Position numbers and translations under genes: made by a program. The notes under the pieces are model-generated. The model searched no databases, had not been told where the DNA came from, and saw only the letters and a list, made by a program, of their open reading frames with translations. Of a stretch of 64,000 bases of DNA, positions 44,339 through 52,438 are shown one piece after another. Source of the DNA: Pseudanabaena sp041687725. GTDB taxonomy: Bacteria; Cyanobacteriota; Cyanobacteriia; Pseudanabaenales; Pseudanabaenaceae. Each line of letters begins with the position of its first letter. The stretch's first letter is position 1. The stretch is from NCBI GenBank assembly GCA_041687725.1, contig JBDNJN010000013.1:1-64000 (forward strand), read 5' to 3'.

Positions 44339-44512
44339 GGGAGCATCCGACTTTGGCGCTAAGTATTTATACTCATTCTCGAAAACCTTGAATAGCAAGG
44401 CTTTCTAAAAAATATAGTAATCTTATAAAAAAGTGAAATGGCGATCCAAGGGGCTGAGATGGCGGAATTTCGTTCTAAGTATTTATACTTAGCGCCAAAC
44501 TAAGATGCTCCC
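44339..44512. mobile_element. 174-bp MITE with 9-bp target site duplication
   Basis: Terminal inverted repeats of about 35 bp start GGGAGCATC at 44339 and end GATGCTCCC at 44512; the inner part TTTGGCGCTAAGTAT is also shared. The element is flanked by the direct repeat GTCGGCGAT at 44330-44338 and 44513-44521. No coding capacity. A 9-bp duplication fits several DDE transposase families; no full-length relative is in the window. Confidence 0.85.
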
Positions 44513-44521
44513 GTCGGCGAT

Positions 44522-44725
44522 CGCATTCAAACAGAAATACTCCAAGGTCAACGCGCCAAATACGGCAAACAAATCATTGCGACCCTATCCCAACAACTCA
44601 CCCAAACCTATGGCAAAGGCTGGAGCGCAAAACAACTAAGACATTGCCTTCATTTTGCACAGACTTTTCCCGACGAGCAAATTGTCTCTGCACTGCGGAG
44701 ACAATTAAATTTAATTATTTTTTGA
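44522..44725 (+). pseudogene. DUF1016 (YhcG-type nuclease) N-terminal fragment
   Basis: The frame immediately right of the MITE reads IQTEILQGQRAKYGKQIIAT, then TYGKGWSAKQLRHCLHFAQTFPD and VSALRRQL, which is the DUF1016 N-terminal domain. It ends at TGA 44723-44725 soon after, where a normal protein continues for another 200 or more residues including the nuclease domain. No start codon with ribosome-binding site is left. Confidence 0.7.
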
Positions 44726-44780
44726 TGAATAAGCGATCGCAGAATAATTTTGCTTCGCATCATCAGCAAAATTATTCAAA

Positions 44781-45356
44781 TCAAAAATCTAAAGTTATAA
44801 ATAACTCACTGACTGCAACTTGAAAATTCAAGATTACATCTTCTCCATCCAAAACATCATCACCTCTCAACAAGCGATCGGGTTGAGGGCTATGGTAAAC
44901 CAACACATATCTTTCATCAGGATGGATTACCCATAGCAATCGCGTTCCACTTTCAAAATATTCCTCGATCTTGTTGTGAATTTCCTCAAAAGTATTTCCG
45001 GGAGAAATGATCTCCACAACCAGATCAGGCGCACCATCAAAAAAACCTTTAGGTAATCGCTTCAGACCTACTAATCTCTCCTTACTCACAAAAGAGATAT
45101 CAGGCGATCGCTTATTGCCTCCCCTCATCTTAAAGGCAGTACTAGAGTCGCAAGCAACCCCCAGCTTATGTTGGCGTACAAAAATTTCGATGAGACCACC
45201 TAGGAATATACCGATATTCCCATGTTCCATGCCAGAATCACCCACGTTTACTAACTCTCCATCGATAACTTCATAGCGATCGCCATCATCAGGTAAAGCC
45301 ATAAACTCTTCGTCAGTCAATACCTTAGAATCAATTCTCTCTACAGTGAATGTCAT
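44781..45356 (-). CDS. Uma2-family (DUF820) putative nuclease
   Basis: 191 residues, normal for the family, and a full-length second member of this family in the window. It has TDEEFMALPDDGDRYEVIDGELV, RSPDISFVSKERL, APDLVVEIISPGNTFEEIHNK and GTRLLWVIHPDERYVLVY, with Asp, Glu and Lys at the PD-(D/E)XK-like positions. Function not known. It appears to be a single-gene unit. Confidence 0.9.
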   Translation of the reverse strand: MTFTVERIDSKVLTDEEFMALPDDGDRYEVIDGELVNVGDSGMEHGNIGIFLGGLIEIFVRQHKLGVACDSSTAFKMRGGNKRSPDISFVSKERLVGLKRLPKGFFDGAPDLVVEIISPGNTFEEIHNKIEEYFESGTRLLWVIHPDERYVLVYHSPQPDRLLRGDDVLDGEDVILNFQVAVSELFITLDF

Positions 45357-45450
45357 AGCTCTTTAAGTCTCTTTAAATTAGACAAGGTGATTTGTTTATG
45401 GAATTAGTCCTATATTTTTTGGATTCTTTTTACTCAGTTTATTACTAATT

Positions 45451-45840
45451 CTAGACAATCCCCCTTAATATTTGGCGAAGATTCAGAAGAAGTTGAAAGT
45501 ATCTATACATCAGTGAGAAATTTGCTATTTTAGATTTAATTATTTTTTGCTGCTTAAGCGATCGCATGTTTGGGCGATCGCGTATAGCATCATCAAGCTT
45601 AGAATTTTGTGAAGCAACTTCTTGGATAGTAGCTAAACACTTGGACATCGGTACATGGCTTACAGCTTCGCGTAGTCCCATATTTGCCAAGATGCCAAGG
45701 TAAAAGCCCGTAAAGTCCTGACCTCCATATTCATAAAAGCCGTCTCATAGTTCTAGCTTTTCGGGGGTATATGCTTCGTACTGCTCTAAGTTGATTGGTG
45801 GGCGATCAAGTTGGAGTTGGGGGAGTGGTGGGGTAGCCAT
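45451..45840 (-). pseudogene. Hypothetical gene interrupted by one in-frame TGA
   Basis: From ATG 45840 the frame reads MATPPLPQLQLDRPPI and on to YTPEKLEL, then a single TGA, then DGFYEYGGQDFTGFYLGIL and NMGLREAVSHVPMSKCLA, to a stop at 45451. In what I recall of this cyanobacterial family the position is Trp (KLELWDG), so TGG has become TGA. The last 30 residues look degenerate. Product function is not known. Pseudogene is the simplest reading; readthrough or recoding cannot be excluded. Confidence 0.65.
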
Positions 45841-45860
45841 AATATTTTTTCAGATATTTG

Positions 45861-45882
45861 AAAAGGGCGCTATGCGCCCCAT
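45861..45882 (-). terminator. Hairpin after the small membrane protein gene
   Basis: AAAAGGGCGC TAT GCGCCCC lies 15 bases past the stop of the 68-residue membrane protein gene; on the minus strand it is followed by TTTTCAAATATC. Probable weak terminator. Confidence 0.6.
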
Positions 45883-45896
45883 TGTTAACTTATCGG

Positions 45897-46103
45897 TTAA
45901 TTCATCGATTTTCGAGCGAGGCTAACAGCCTTGACAAAACTATAAACACCCACAGGTAAGCTGATTAGCAAAATCGTCCAAGTCAATGCAAAACCAAAAT
46001 CGGGTGCGCCGTAGGATATTTCGTAGATGCAACCAACAAAGGCGATCGCTGCAACAATGGAAATAAGCAGTATTAATTGAGCTTTTATATAATCGGGTGA
46101 CAT
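45897..46103 (-). CDS. Small two-helix membrane protein
   Basis: 68 residues with two hydrophobic segments, LILLISIVAAIAFVGCI and FALTWTILLISLPVGVY, and a short basic C-terminus. No family recognised. Weak coding evidence apart from the clean membrane topology, an ATG start and terminator-like hairpins on both sides. Confidence 0.55.
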   Translation of the reverse strand: MSPDYIKAQLILLISIVAAIAFVGCIYEISYGAPDFGFALTWTILLISLPVGVYSFVKAVSLARKSMN

Positions 46104-46123
46104 AGATTAGTATATTTAAATTA

Positions 46124-46154
46124 AGGGTAAGCGGCGCATTGCGCCGCTTACCCT
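46124..46154. repeat. Perfect palindrome between divergent genes
   Basis: AGGGTAAGCGGCGCA and its complement TGCGCCGCTTACCCT abut to form a 31-base hairpin in the promoter gap of leuS. It has the GGCGC core of the palindrome family but lacks the ACCCAA ends. Confidence 0.8.
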
Positions 46155-46181
46155 ATATATTCGCATATTGATTGACTCGTG

Positions 46182-48947
46182 ATGGACAGCAGATACACCC
46201 CCCAGCAGATCGAATCCAAATGGCAAGAAATTTGGGCTAAGAATCAAGCCGACAAAGTAAATAATGACGCAATCAGCGCGGCGAATGGCGATCGCAAACA
46301 GAAATTCTATGCGCTGTCGATGTTTCCCTATCCATCGGGCGATCTGCATATGGGTCATGTCCGCAACTACACGATCACCGATGTAATTGCGAGATTTAAG
46401 CGGATGCAAGGCTATGAAGTCTTGCATCCAATGGGTTGGGATGCTTTCGGCTTGCCTGCGGAAAATGCGGCGATCGATCGCAATACTCATCCCGCCAAAT
46501 GGACTTATGCGAATATCGAGAATATGCGATCGCAGCTTAAACAAGTGGGCTTGTCCTACGACTGGGATCGTGAGCTTGCCACCTGTTCGCCTGATTATTA
46601 CAAATGGACGCAATGGATATTCTTGCAGCTTCTAGAATCGGGACTTGCCTATCAAAAAGAAGCTAAGGTGAATTGGGACCCGATCGATCAGACCGTAATT
46701 GCTAATGAGCAGGTCGATAGCGAGGGGCGATCGTGGCGATCGGGCGCATTAGTTGAAAAGCGCAAATTGCGTCAATGGTTTTTCAAAATTACCGACTATG
46801 CCGAACAGCTTTTGCAAGATTTGGACAAGCTCAAGGACTGGCCCTCTAGTGTCAAAATCATGCAAGCGAACTGGATCGGCAAATCTACTGGTGCAGAGCT
46901 AAGTTTTGCGATCGTCGGTAGTGATCAAAAAATTACTGTATTCACCACGCGCCCTGATACAGTTTACGGTGTGAGCTATGTGGTGCTTGCTCCTGAACAT
47001 CCTTTAGTCGAGACTTTGACCAGTCCTGCTCAAAAAGAAGCTGTTAATGCTTTTATCGAAGAAGTCAAAAACCTGAGCGAAATCGATCGCACATCTGACG
47101 ATCGCCCCAAACGTGGCGTAGCGATCGGCGCAAATGTACTCAATCCCTTCACAGGTAAAGAAGTCCCGATCTGGATTGCTGATTATGTCCTGTTTGAATA
47201 TGGCACAGGCGCAGTCATGGGTGTTCCTGCTCACGATACCCGCGATTTTGCCTTTGCCAAGCAATACAACCTCCCGATCCAAACCGTAATCCTTTCCAAC
47301 TCCCCTCTCCCCTTGGGAGAGGGGCAGGGGGTGAGGGCATCCGCTTACACCGAAGCGGGGATCATGACCAACTCAGGTAAATTTGATGGTTTGGACTCAG
47401 TAACCGCCAAAACCAAAATCATTGAACTTGCCGAAGCAAATCAATGGGGAATTGCCAAAATCACCTATCGCTTGCGTGATTGGCTGATTTCGCGCCAAAG
47501 ATATTGGGGCTGCCCGATCCCTGTGATTCATTGTCCTAACTGTGGGATCGTACCAGTACCGCAATCCGATTTGCCGATCGCCTTACCTGAAGATGTGGAA
47601 CTAACAGGGCGTGGCGCGTCACCATTAGCGCAATTAGAGTCTTGGGTAAATGTGCCATGTCCAAAATGTGGTACTGCGGCTAAACGCGAAACCGACACAA
47701 TGGACACTTTCATTGATTCTTCTTGGTATTTCTTGCGATTCACCGATGCCAAGAATAGTTCGGAAATATGCGATCGCGACGCGGTAAATAACTGGATGCC
47801 CGTCGATCAATATGTCGGTGGTGTCGAACACGCGATTTTGCATTTGCTCTATTCGCGCTTTTTTACTAAAGTTTTACGCGATCGCGGCTTGCTTAATTTC
47901 GATGAGCCATTTACGAGATTGCTAACACAGGGAATGGTACAGGGATTGTCCTACATGAATCCCAATAAAAGTGGTAAGGACAAATGGATTCCTTCGGCAC
48001 AGGTCAATCCTCAAGATCCCAAAGATCCCCAAACAGGCGAACCTTTGCAAGCGCTCTATGCCACGATGTCCAAATCTAAAGGTAATGGTGTTTCGCCAGA
48101 AGCGGCGATCGCCAAATATGGCGCGGATACCTTGCGGATGTTCACGCTCTTCAAAGCTCCACCCGAAAAGGATTTGGAATGGGAAGATGCGGATGTTGAA
48201 GGTCAACAACGTTTTTTGAATAGAGTTTGGCGCTTAGTGTCTGGCTTCGCAGAAGAAAGAAAACAGAAAGAGGAAAGAAAACAGAAAGAGGAAACAAAGA
48301 GAAAAAAACGATTGATGCAATCGCCCCAAACCAACTCAAGTCAATATGATGGAACGCTTGGTTTTATGAGTTTTACTGACTCAAGTCAATATGATGGAAT
48401 GCTTGGTTTTATAAGTTTTACTGAAACACAAGGAACTGAATCTTCTAAGAATAAAATCGATAAAAATTTGCGAAGAGCGATTCACATTGCGATTAAGGAA
48501 ATTTCTGAAGATCTCAATGGAGATTATCAACTTAATACTGCGATTTCAGAAATGATGAAGCTCAGTAATGCGTTACAAGATGCTGAAGATAAAACTTCGG
48601 CGACTTTCCTTGAAGGCATAGAAACACTTTTGTGCTTGATGGCTCCCTTTGCACCGCACATCACTGAGGAACTTTGGTCACTCATCGGTCACAAAGATTC
48701 CATACATTCTCAATTATGGCTTACATTCGATCCTGATGCTCTCATCGTTGATGAAATTACGCTGGTAATTCAAATCAATGGCAAAGTGCGAGGTAGTCTT
48801 CAAGTTCCATCGCTTGCTAGTAATGACAAGCAAGCGCTAGAAGAATATGCTCGCAATTCAGAAGTGGCGCAGAAGTATCTTGAAGGTAAGGAGATTAAAA
48901 AAGTGATTGCGGTTGTCGGAAAATTGGTGAATTTTGTAGTTGTGTAG
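46182..48947 (+). CDS. leuS: Leucine-tRNA ligase
   Basis: Class I synthetase charging tRNA-Leu, with an editing domain. The HIGH motif is in PYPSGDLHMGHVRNY and the KMSKS motif is TMSKSKGNG. ATG 46182 was chosen over the GTG three bases earlier; 921 residues, longer than the usual 820-870. Two insertions explain the surplus: residues SPLPLGEGQGVRA near 374-386, within the editing domain region, and a stretch of about 55 residues after RLVSGFAEE (about 691-750), rich in Lys/Glu and carrying a duplicated 15-residue unit. Both keep the frame open. Confidence 0.96.
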   Translation: MDSRYTPQQIESKWQEIWAKNQADKVNNDAISAANGDRKQKFYALSMFPYPSGDLHMGHVRNYTITDVIARFKRMQGYEVLHPMGWDAFGLPAENAAIDRNTHPAKWTYANIENMRSQLKQVGLSYDWDRELATCSPDYYKWTQWIFLQLLESGLAYQKEAKVNWDPIDQTVIANEQVDSEGRSWRSGALVEKRKLRQWFFKITDYAEQLLQDLDKLKDWPSSVKIMQANWIGKSTGAELSFAIVGSDQKITVFTTRPDTVYGVSYVVLAPEHPLVETLTSPAQKEAVNAFIEEVKNLSEIDRTSDDRPKRGVAIGANVLNPFTGKEVPIWIADYVLFEYGTGAVMGVPAHDTRDFAFAKQYNLPIQTVILSNSPLPLGEGQGVRASAYTEAGIMTNSGKFDGLDSVTAKTKIIELAEANQWGIAKITYRLRDWLISRQRYWGCPIPVIHCPNCGIVPVPQSDLPIALPEDVELTGRGASPLAQLESWVNVPCPKCGTAAKRETDTMDTFIDSSWYFLRFTDAKNSSEICDRDAVNNWMPVDQYVGGVEHAILHLLYSRFFTKVLRDRGLLNFDEPFTRLLTQGMVQGLSYMNPNKSGKDKWIPSAQVNPQDPKDPQTGEPLQALYATMSKSKGNGVSPEAAIAKYGADTLRMFTLFKAPPEKDLEWEDADVEGQQRFLNRVWRLVSGFAEERKQKEERKQKEETKRKKRLMQSPQTNSSQYDGTLGFMSFTDSSQYDGMLGFISFTETQGTESSKNKIDKNLRRAIHIAIKEISEDLNGDYQLNTAISEMMKLSNALQDAEDKTSATFLEGIETLLCLMAPFAPHITEELWSLIGHKDSIHSQLWLTFDPDALIVDEITLVIQINGKVRGSLQVPSLASNDKQALEEYARNSEVAQKYLEGKEIKKVIAVVGKLVNFVVV
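47301..47338. repeat. REP-like palindrome inside leuS
   Basis: TCCCCTCTCCCCTTGGGAGA followed by GGGGCAGGGGGTGAGGG forms an imperfect stem and encodes SPLPLGEGQGVRA in frame. This is a widespread bacterial repeat that usually lies between genes. Confidence 0.8.
48334..48423 (+). repeat. 45-bp tandem duplication inside leuS
   Basis: Two consecutive 45-base units starting ACTCAAGTCAATATGATGGA (48334-48378 and 48379-48423) differ at few positions and encode xxSSQYDGxLGFxSF twice. Just before it, 48252-48299 has a shorter repeat of GAAAGAAAACAGAAAGAG. Confidence 0.9.
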
Positions 48948-48984
48948 GCGATCATAAACCCAAAAGAGGTTGGCGATCGCTATA

Positions 48985-49022
48985 AATAAAAAAGAAGGTT
49001 CGCTCAGCGAACCTTCTTTTTT
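48985..49022. terminator. Shared terminator between leuS and ndhD
   Basis: AAAAAAGAAGGTTCGCT CAGCGAACCTTCTTTTTT is a symmetrical stem between the convergent genes. Confidence 0.9.
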
Positions 49023-50619
49023 ATTTGGTCAAGCTTGGTGCTGCTAGCGCATGTATGCTGGCTAAGCGTTTATTATCACGCTTACTAGCTAACGCTGGCA
49101 CGGCATCGCGTAGAGTTCCTGCCAGTTTTGTCGTGGTTGCGTCATAGATTTGGGTAACGATTTTAGGATAGAAACCAATACCAATGATCGGAACCAACAG
49201 ACAAGCAATGATGAATACTTCACGGGGTTCGGCATCGATTAATTCTTCGTGAGAAGTTAATGCTTTGTTTTCTTCACCGTAGAAAATTTCACGCAACATT
49301 GAGAGCAAATAGATGGGCGTTAAAATTACGCCGACTGCCATTAGTAACAAAGCAATAACTTTGAAAGTGCCACTATAAGCGTCGCTAGTCGCAAAACCAA
49401 CAAAAATCATCACCTCAGCCACAAATCCACTCATTCCGGGCAAAGCAAGAGATGCAAGCGAGCAAGTGGTAAACATGGCAAAGATTTTTGGCATTTTTTG
49501 ACCGACACCACCCATCTCGTCAAGGATTAAAGTGTGGGTACGATCGTAAGTTGCGCCGACAAGGAAGAATAAGCTTGCGCCGATCAGTCCATGCGAGATC
49601 ATTTGCAACATTGCGCCGCTAGTACCAAGATCGGTGAACGAGGCTAAACCAATCAGCACAAAGCCCATGTGCGAGATCGATGAATAGGCGATTTTACGTT
49701 TGAGACTGCGCTGAGCAAATGATGTGAGCGCCGCGTAAATAATATTCACAATTCCCAAAATCACCAAGATCGGCGCAAAGTACGCATGGGCTTCGGGTAG
49801 CATTCCTGCGTTCATCCGCATCAAGGCATAACCACCCATTTTCAGGAGGATACCTGCGAGCAGCATATGCACTGGGGCGGTGGCTTCACCGTGAGCATCG
49901 GGCAGCCATGTATGCAATGGGAAAATCGGCAGCTTGACTCCGTAGGAAATCAAGAATGCACCGTAGGCTAGTAGCTGGAAAGTGAGGGGATAGTCTTTAT
50001 TGGCAAGGGCCTGCATATCAAAGGTGACAGTATCGCCATAGAATGCCATTGCTAGCGCCGCAACAAGGATAAACAGAGAGCCGATCGCCGTATATAAAAT
50101 AAACTTGGTAGCGGCGTAGAGACGCTTGTAGCCACCCCAAATCGATAGCAATAGATATACGGGGATCAGCTCTAATTCCCATGTGAGGAAAAATAGCAGC
50201 ATGTCTTGAACCGCGAATACGGCGATCTGTGCGCCATACATCGACAGTAATAAAAAATAAAATAAGCGCGGCTTTAGCGTCACAGGCCAAGATGCCAAGA
50301 TTGCTAATGTGGAAATAAATCCAGTCAGTAAGACCAAAGGCATCGACAGTCCATCAACACCGACTGACCAATTTAGCCCCAGTTGGGGAACCCACGCATA
50401 ACTCTCAACAAGTTGAAGGTTGGGGTTGCTGTAGTCATATTTTGTGCAGAAGGCATAGGCGATCGCCGCAAAGTCAATCAGTCCCACCACAAGCGCAAAC
50501 CAACGAATGTTTTTGCCATCACCTTTATCAGGGAAAAAGGTAACCACAAGGGCCATCAGGATGGGAAAAGCAATAATAAACGTGAGCCAAGGGAAATTTT
50601 CGAGATTTAACATATTCAA
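49021..50619 (-). CDS. ndhD: NAD(P)H dehydrogenase-like complex subunit 4 (NdhD)
   Basis: Proton-pumping membrane subunit of the NDH-1 complex, involved in cyclic electron flow and respiration. 532 residues with about 14 helices. The antiporter-like core has the Glu of FFLTWELELIPVYLL, Lys-containing helices, and KLPIFPLHTWLPDAHGEATAPVHMLLAG. It resembles the NdhD1/D2 type rather than the CO2-uptake forms, judged only by overall similarity. Not clustered with ndhF here. Confidence 0.93.
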   Translation of the reverse strand: MNMLNLENFPWLTFIIAFPILMALVVTFFPDKGDGKNIRWFALVVGLIDFAAIAYAFCTKYDYSNPNLQLVESYAWVPQLGLNWSVGVDGLSMPLVLLTGFISTLAILASWPVTLKPRLFYFLLLSMYGAQIAVFAVQDMLLFFLTWELELIPVYLLLSIWGGYKRLYAATKFILYTAIGSLFILVAALAMAFYGDTVTFDMQALANKDYPLTFQLLAYGAFLISYGVKLPIFPLHTWLPDAHGEATAPVHMLLAGILLKMGGYALMRMNAGMLPEAHAYFAPILVILGIVNIIYAALTSFAQRSLKRKIAYSSISHMGFVLIGLASFTDLGTSGAMLQMISHGLIGASLFFLVGATYDRTHTLILDEMGGVGQKMPKIFAMFTTCSLASLALPGMSGFVAEVMIFVGFATSDAYSGTFKVIALLLMAVGVILTPIYLLSMLREIFYGEENKALTSHEELIDAEPREVFIIACLLVPIIGIGFYPKIVTQIYDATTTKLAGTLRDAVPALASKRDNKRLASIHALAAPSLTK

Positions 50620-50940
50620 AAGTAACCGTTGGAATTACTCACCCATTTTCTAGGCAGCTATTGTACCTATGCTCACTTACAGACTATGTAGTTGCTTATA
50701 GTTACTTAAAATTTTAAGATTACCACTAATCTCAAAATTTTGGCTGGGATCATGACAGGATAGGCAGTCAAGCAAATTTTCAGTGGTTTTAAATTCTTTA
50801 AATAAATTGTAAAGAAAAGTTAACAAATAAAGACAATTATTTACATATTGCTGATTTACCGAACCTGTAGCTTGGGGTTTCCAATTTTCTGCTAATCTCG
50901 AAAGTGAATAAATTATTTTTTTGATAGAGAGATTTTAGGC
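50620..50940. promoter_or_regulatory. Divergent promoter gap between ndhD and psbU
   Basis: 321 bases, AT-rich, no gene recognised. AGAGAGATTTTAGGC before ATG 50941 is the likely ribosome-binding region of psbU. An imperfect inverted repeat, AAAATTTTAAGATT / AATCTCAAAATTTT, lies at about 50708-50742. Confidence 0.5.
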
Positions 50941-51324
50941 ATGAAAGCACTTGTACGCTTTTCTGTTTTATTAGTGGCGATCGCGTCAATTTGGACAACT
51001 GGCTTTTTAGGTTCTTTTGGCAGTAACGCTGCATTTGCCGAAGACTTACCTTCCACCAGTTTCTATACGCAAGACCTTAGTAAAATTGATTTGAATAATT
51101 CTAATATCAACACTTTTCGTCAAATACGTGGTATGTATCCAACCTTGGGACGCATCATCATCGATAATGCACCCTATCAGTCTTTAGATGAAGTGCTAGA
51201 AATTTCGGGACTATCTGATGGTCAAATAGAACTGATTAAGGCAAGTGCTGACAAATTTACACTCAACAAGCCTGATGAATCGATGGGGCGCGAACGTATT
51301 AACAACGCTAACTACAGATTATAA
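50941..51324 (+). CDS. psbU: Photosystem II extrinsic protein PsbU (12 kDa)
   Basis: Lumenal protein of the oxygen-evolving complex that stabilises the Mn4Ca cluster environment. 127 residues with a Sec signal peptide (LVRFSVLLVAIASIWTTGFL, cleavage likely after AFA). The mature part has KIDLNNSNINTFRQIRGMYPTL and the helix-hairpin-helix EVLEISGLSDGQIELIK, as in other PsbU. Terminator downstream. Confidence 0.95.
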   Translation: MKALVRFSVLLVAIASIWTTGFLGSFGSNAAFAEDLPSTSFYTQDLSKIDLNNSNINTFRQIRGMYPTLGRIIIDNAPYQSLDEVLEISGLSDGQIELIKASADKFTLNKPDESMGRERINNANYRL

Positions 51325-51355
51325 ATGAGTAGGCGCTCTGCGCCATTAATCTTCT

Positions 51356-51394
51356 AAATAAGAGGTAACAGGTCATGTTGCCTCTTATTTTTTG
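51356..51394 (+). terminator. Terminator of psbU
   Basis: AATAAGAGGTAACA GGTCA TGTTGCCTCTTATTTTTTG: a stem with one bulge and a T tail. Confidence 0.85.
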
Positions 51395-51494
51395 TTTTTA
51401 CAGTGATCGATAAAGTGCTGGATGTTGCTAAAATGTTACATAGCGCAATATAAAAATACATCCACTAAAAATTTAGTAAAAACGGCATAGACCT

Positions 51495-51851
51495 ATGGCA
51501 CTTTTCGGCTTATTTGGTAAAAAGGATAAAAAAGATGATTCTGAGAAAAAAGAGAATTCCTTTTTTCTCGATCAAGATTCTGCCAAAACCTTTGGCGATA
51601 TCGATTACATGAGAACGCCTAAAGGGGTCAAAAAAACATTCCCAACTGTTAACGGGAAGAAAGGTGCGGAGATGAATGAAATCTTCACAGCTACTGAAAA
51701 AGTTACAGGTTCTCAACCTGAGGTTGCAAAAGATAAACCTAAATCTGCTGAGGAGATCGCGCCATCCACATTTGAGCCGAAGGTCAACACTCGCGTAGAT
51801 TCGAGTATGGATATCTTCCTTAACATGGCAAAAGACATCAAAAAGAAATAA
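51495..51851 (+). CDS. Hypothetical small charged protein
   Basis: 118 residues, no named family. It begins MALFGLFGKKDKKDD, which resembles the short amphipathic start of many cyanobacterial proteins, then has FFLDQDSAKTFGDIDYMRTPK, which looks like a conserved block. The middle is rich in Lys, Glu and Pro and probably disordered. The last 15 residues are likely helical. Possibly a thylakoid-associated small protein; this is only an impression. It has its own terminator. Confidence 0.65.
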   Translation: MALFGLFGKKDKKDDSEKKENSFFLDQDSAKTFGDIDYMRTPKGVKKTFPTVNGKKGAEMNEIFTATEKVTGSQPEVAKDKPKSAEEIAPSTFEPKVNTRVDSSMDIFLNMAKDIKKK

Positions 51852-51856
51852 ATCCA

Positions 51857-51900
51857 TAAAAAAGAGAAGGAACGCTTAGCGCTCCTTCTCTTTTTTTATG
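51857..51900 (+). terminator. Terminator before the Zorya-like locus
   Basis: CATAAAAAAGAGAAGGAACGC TTA GCGCTCCTTCTCTTTTTTTATG: a long, nearly perfect stem with A/T runs on both sides. Confidence 0.9.
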
Positions 51901-51910
51901 GGCATCCTCC

Positions 51911-52384
51911 TTGGCTAAGCCCTTAATTTTATCGGTTTTATCTTTAGATTCATCCCATAGAAGTGATATAATTCAAAAAAAATTAGAGAAAACTTGCTTA
52001 TTTAAAGTTTTAAGAGAAATAAATTTGGATTCTTACAACCAACTTCTCATGGAAATAGCAGCCATAAATCCGACATGGCACGCAATGCAAGACTTGTTCA
52101 CGGATAAGTCCCCTATTACCACATCTTTACGAGATCTTAAAGGACGTTTGCAATTGCGACTATTGCGTGAATTTTCTGATCGCATCTATTTGACTATTGA
52201 TCCTGAAGCTAGGGGAGAGCCACAATATAGCGTTCGGCTAAAATTGCCAGTCACGATCAATGTTGATGGCAAGCAAGAGAGACTTACAAATGCAATGCAT
52301 TTGCCTGTTCGTATAGTTGAGAAATGGCTCAAAAAAGGGTTGGTTACAGAATCAGATGTTAGTCTCTGGACTAAACAGGGTTGA
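51911..52384 (+). CDS. Unrecognised gene at the head of the Zorya-like locus
   Basis: 157 codons from a TTG at 51911; the product is not recognised. The C-terminal half has YSVRLKLPVTINVDGKQERL and VEKWLKKGLVTESDVSLW; the N-terminal half is helical. The start is odd: TTG lies only 11 bases after a strong terminator, without a ribosome-binding site, and the next in-frame ATG is at codon 47 (LLMEIAAINPT). Either the N-terminus is truncated, or the start is internal. It precedes zorA by 54 bases in the same direction, so it is likely part of the cluster. Confidence 0.55.
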   Translation: MAKPLILSVLSLDSSHRSDIIQKKLEKTCLFKVLREINLDSYNQLLMEIAAINPTWHAMQDLFTDKSPITTSLRDLKGRLQLRLLREFSDRIYLTIDPEARGEPQYSVRLKLPVTINVDGKQERLTNAMHLPVRIVEKWLKKGLVTESDVSLWTKQG

Positions 52385-52438
52385 ACATAGCAATTCAACC
52401 TACTTGTAGAATTTATTAATTAATCAGGGGATCTTTTT

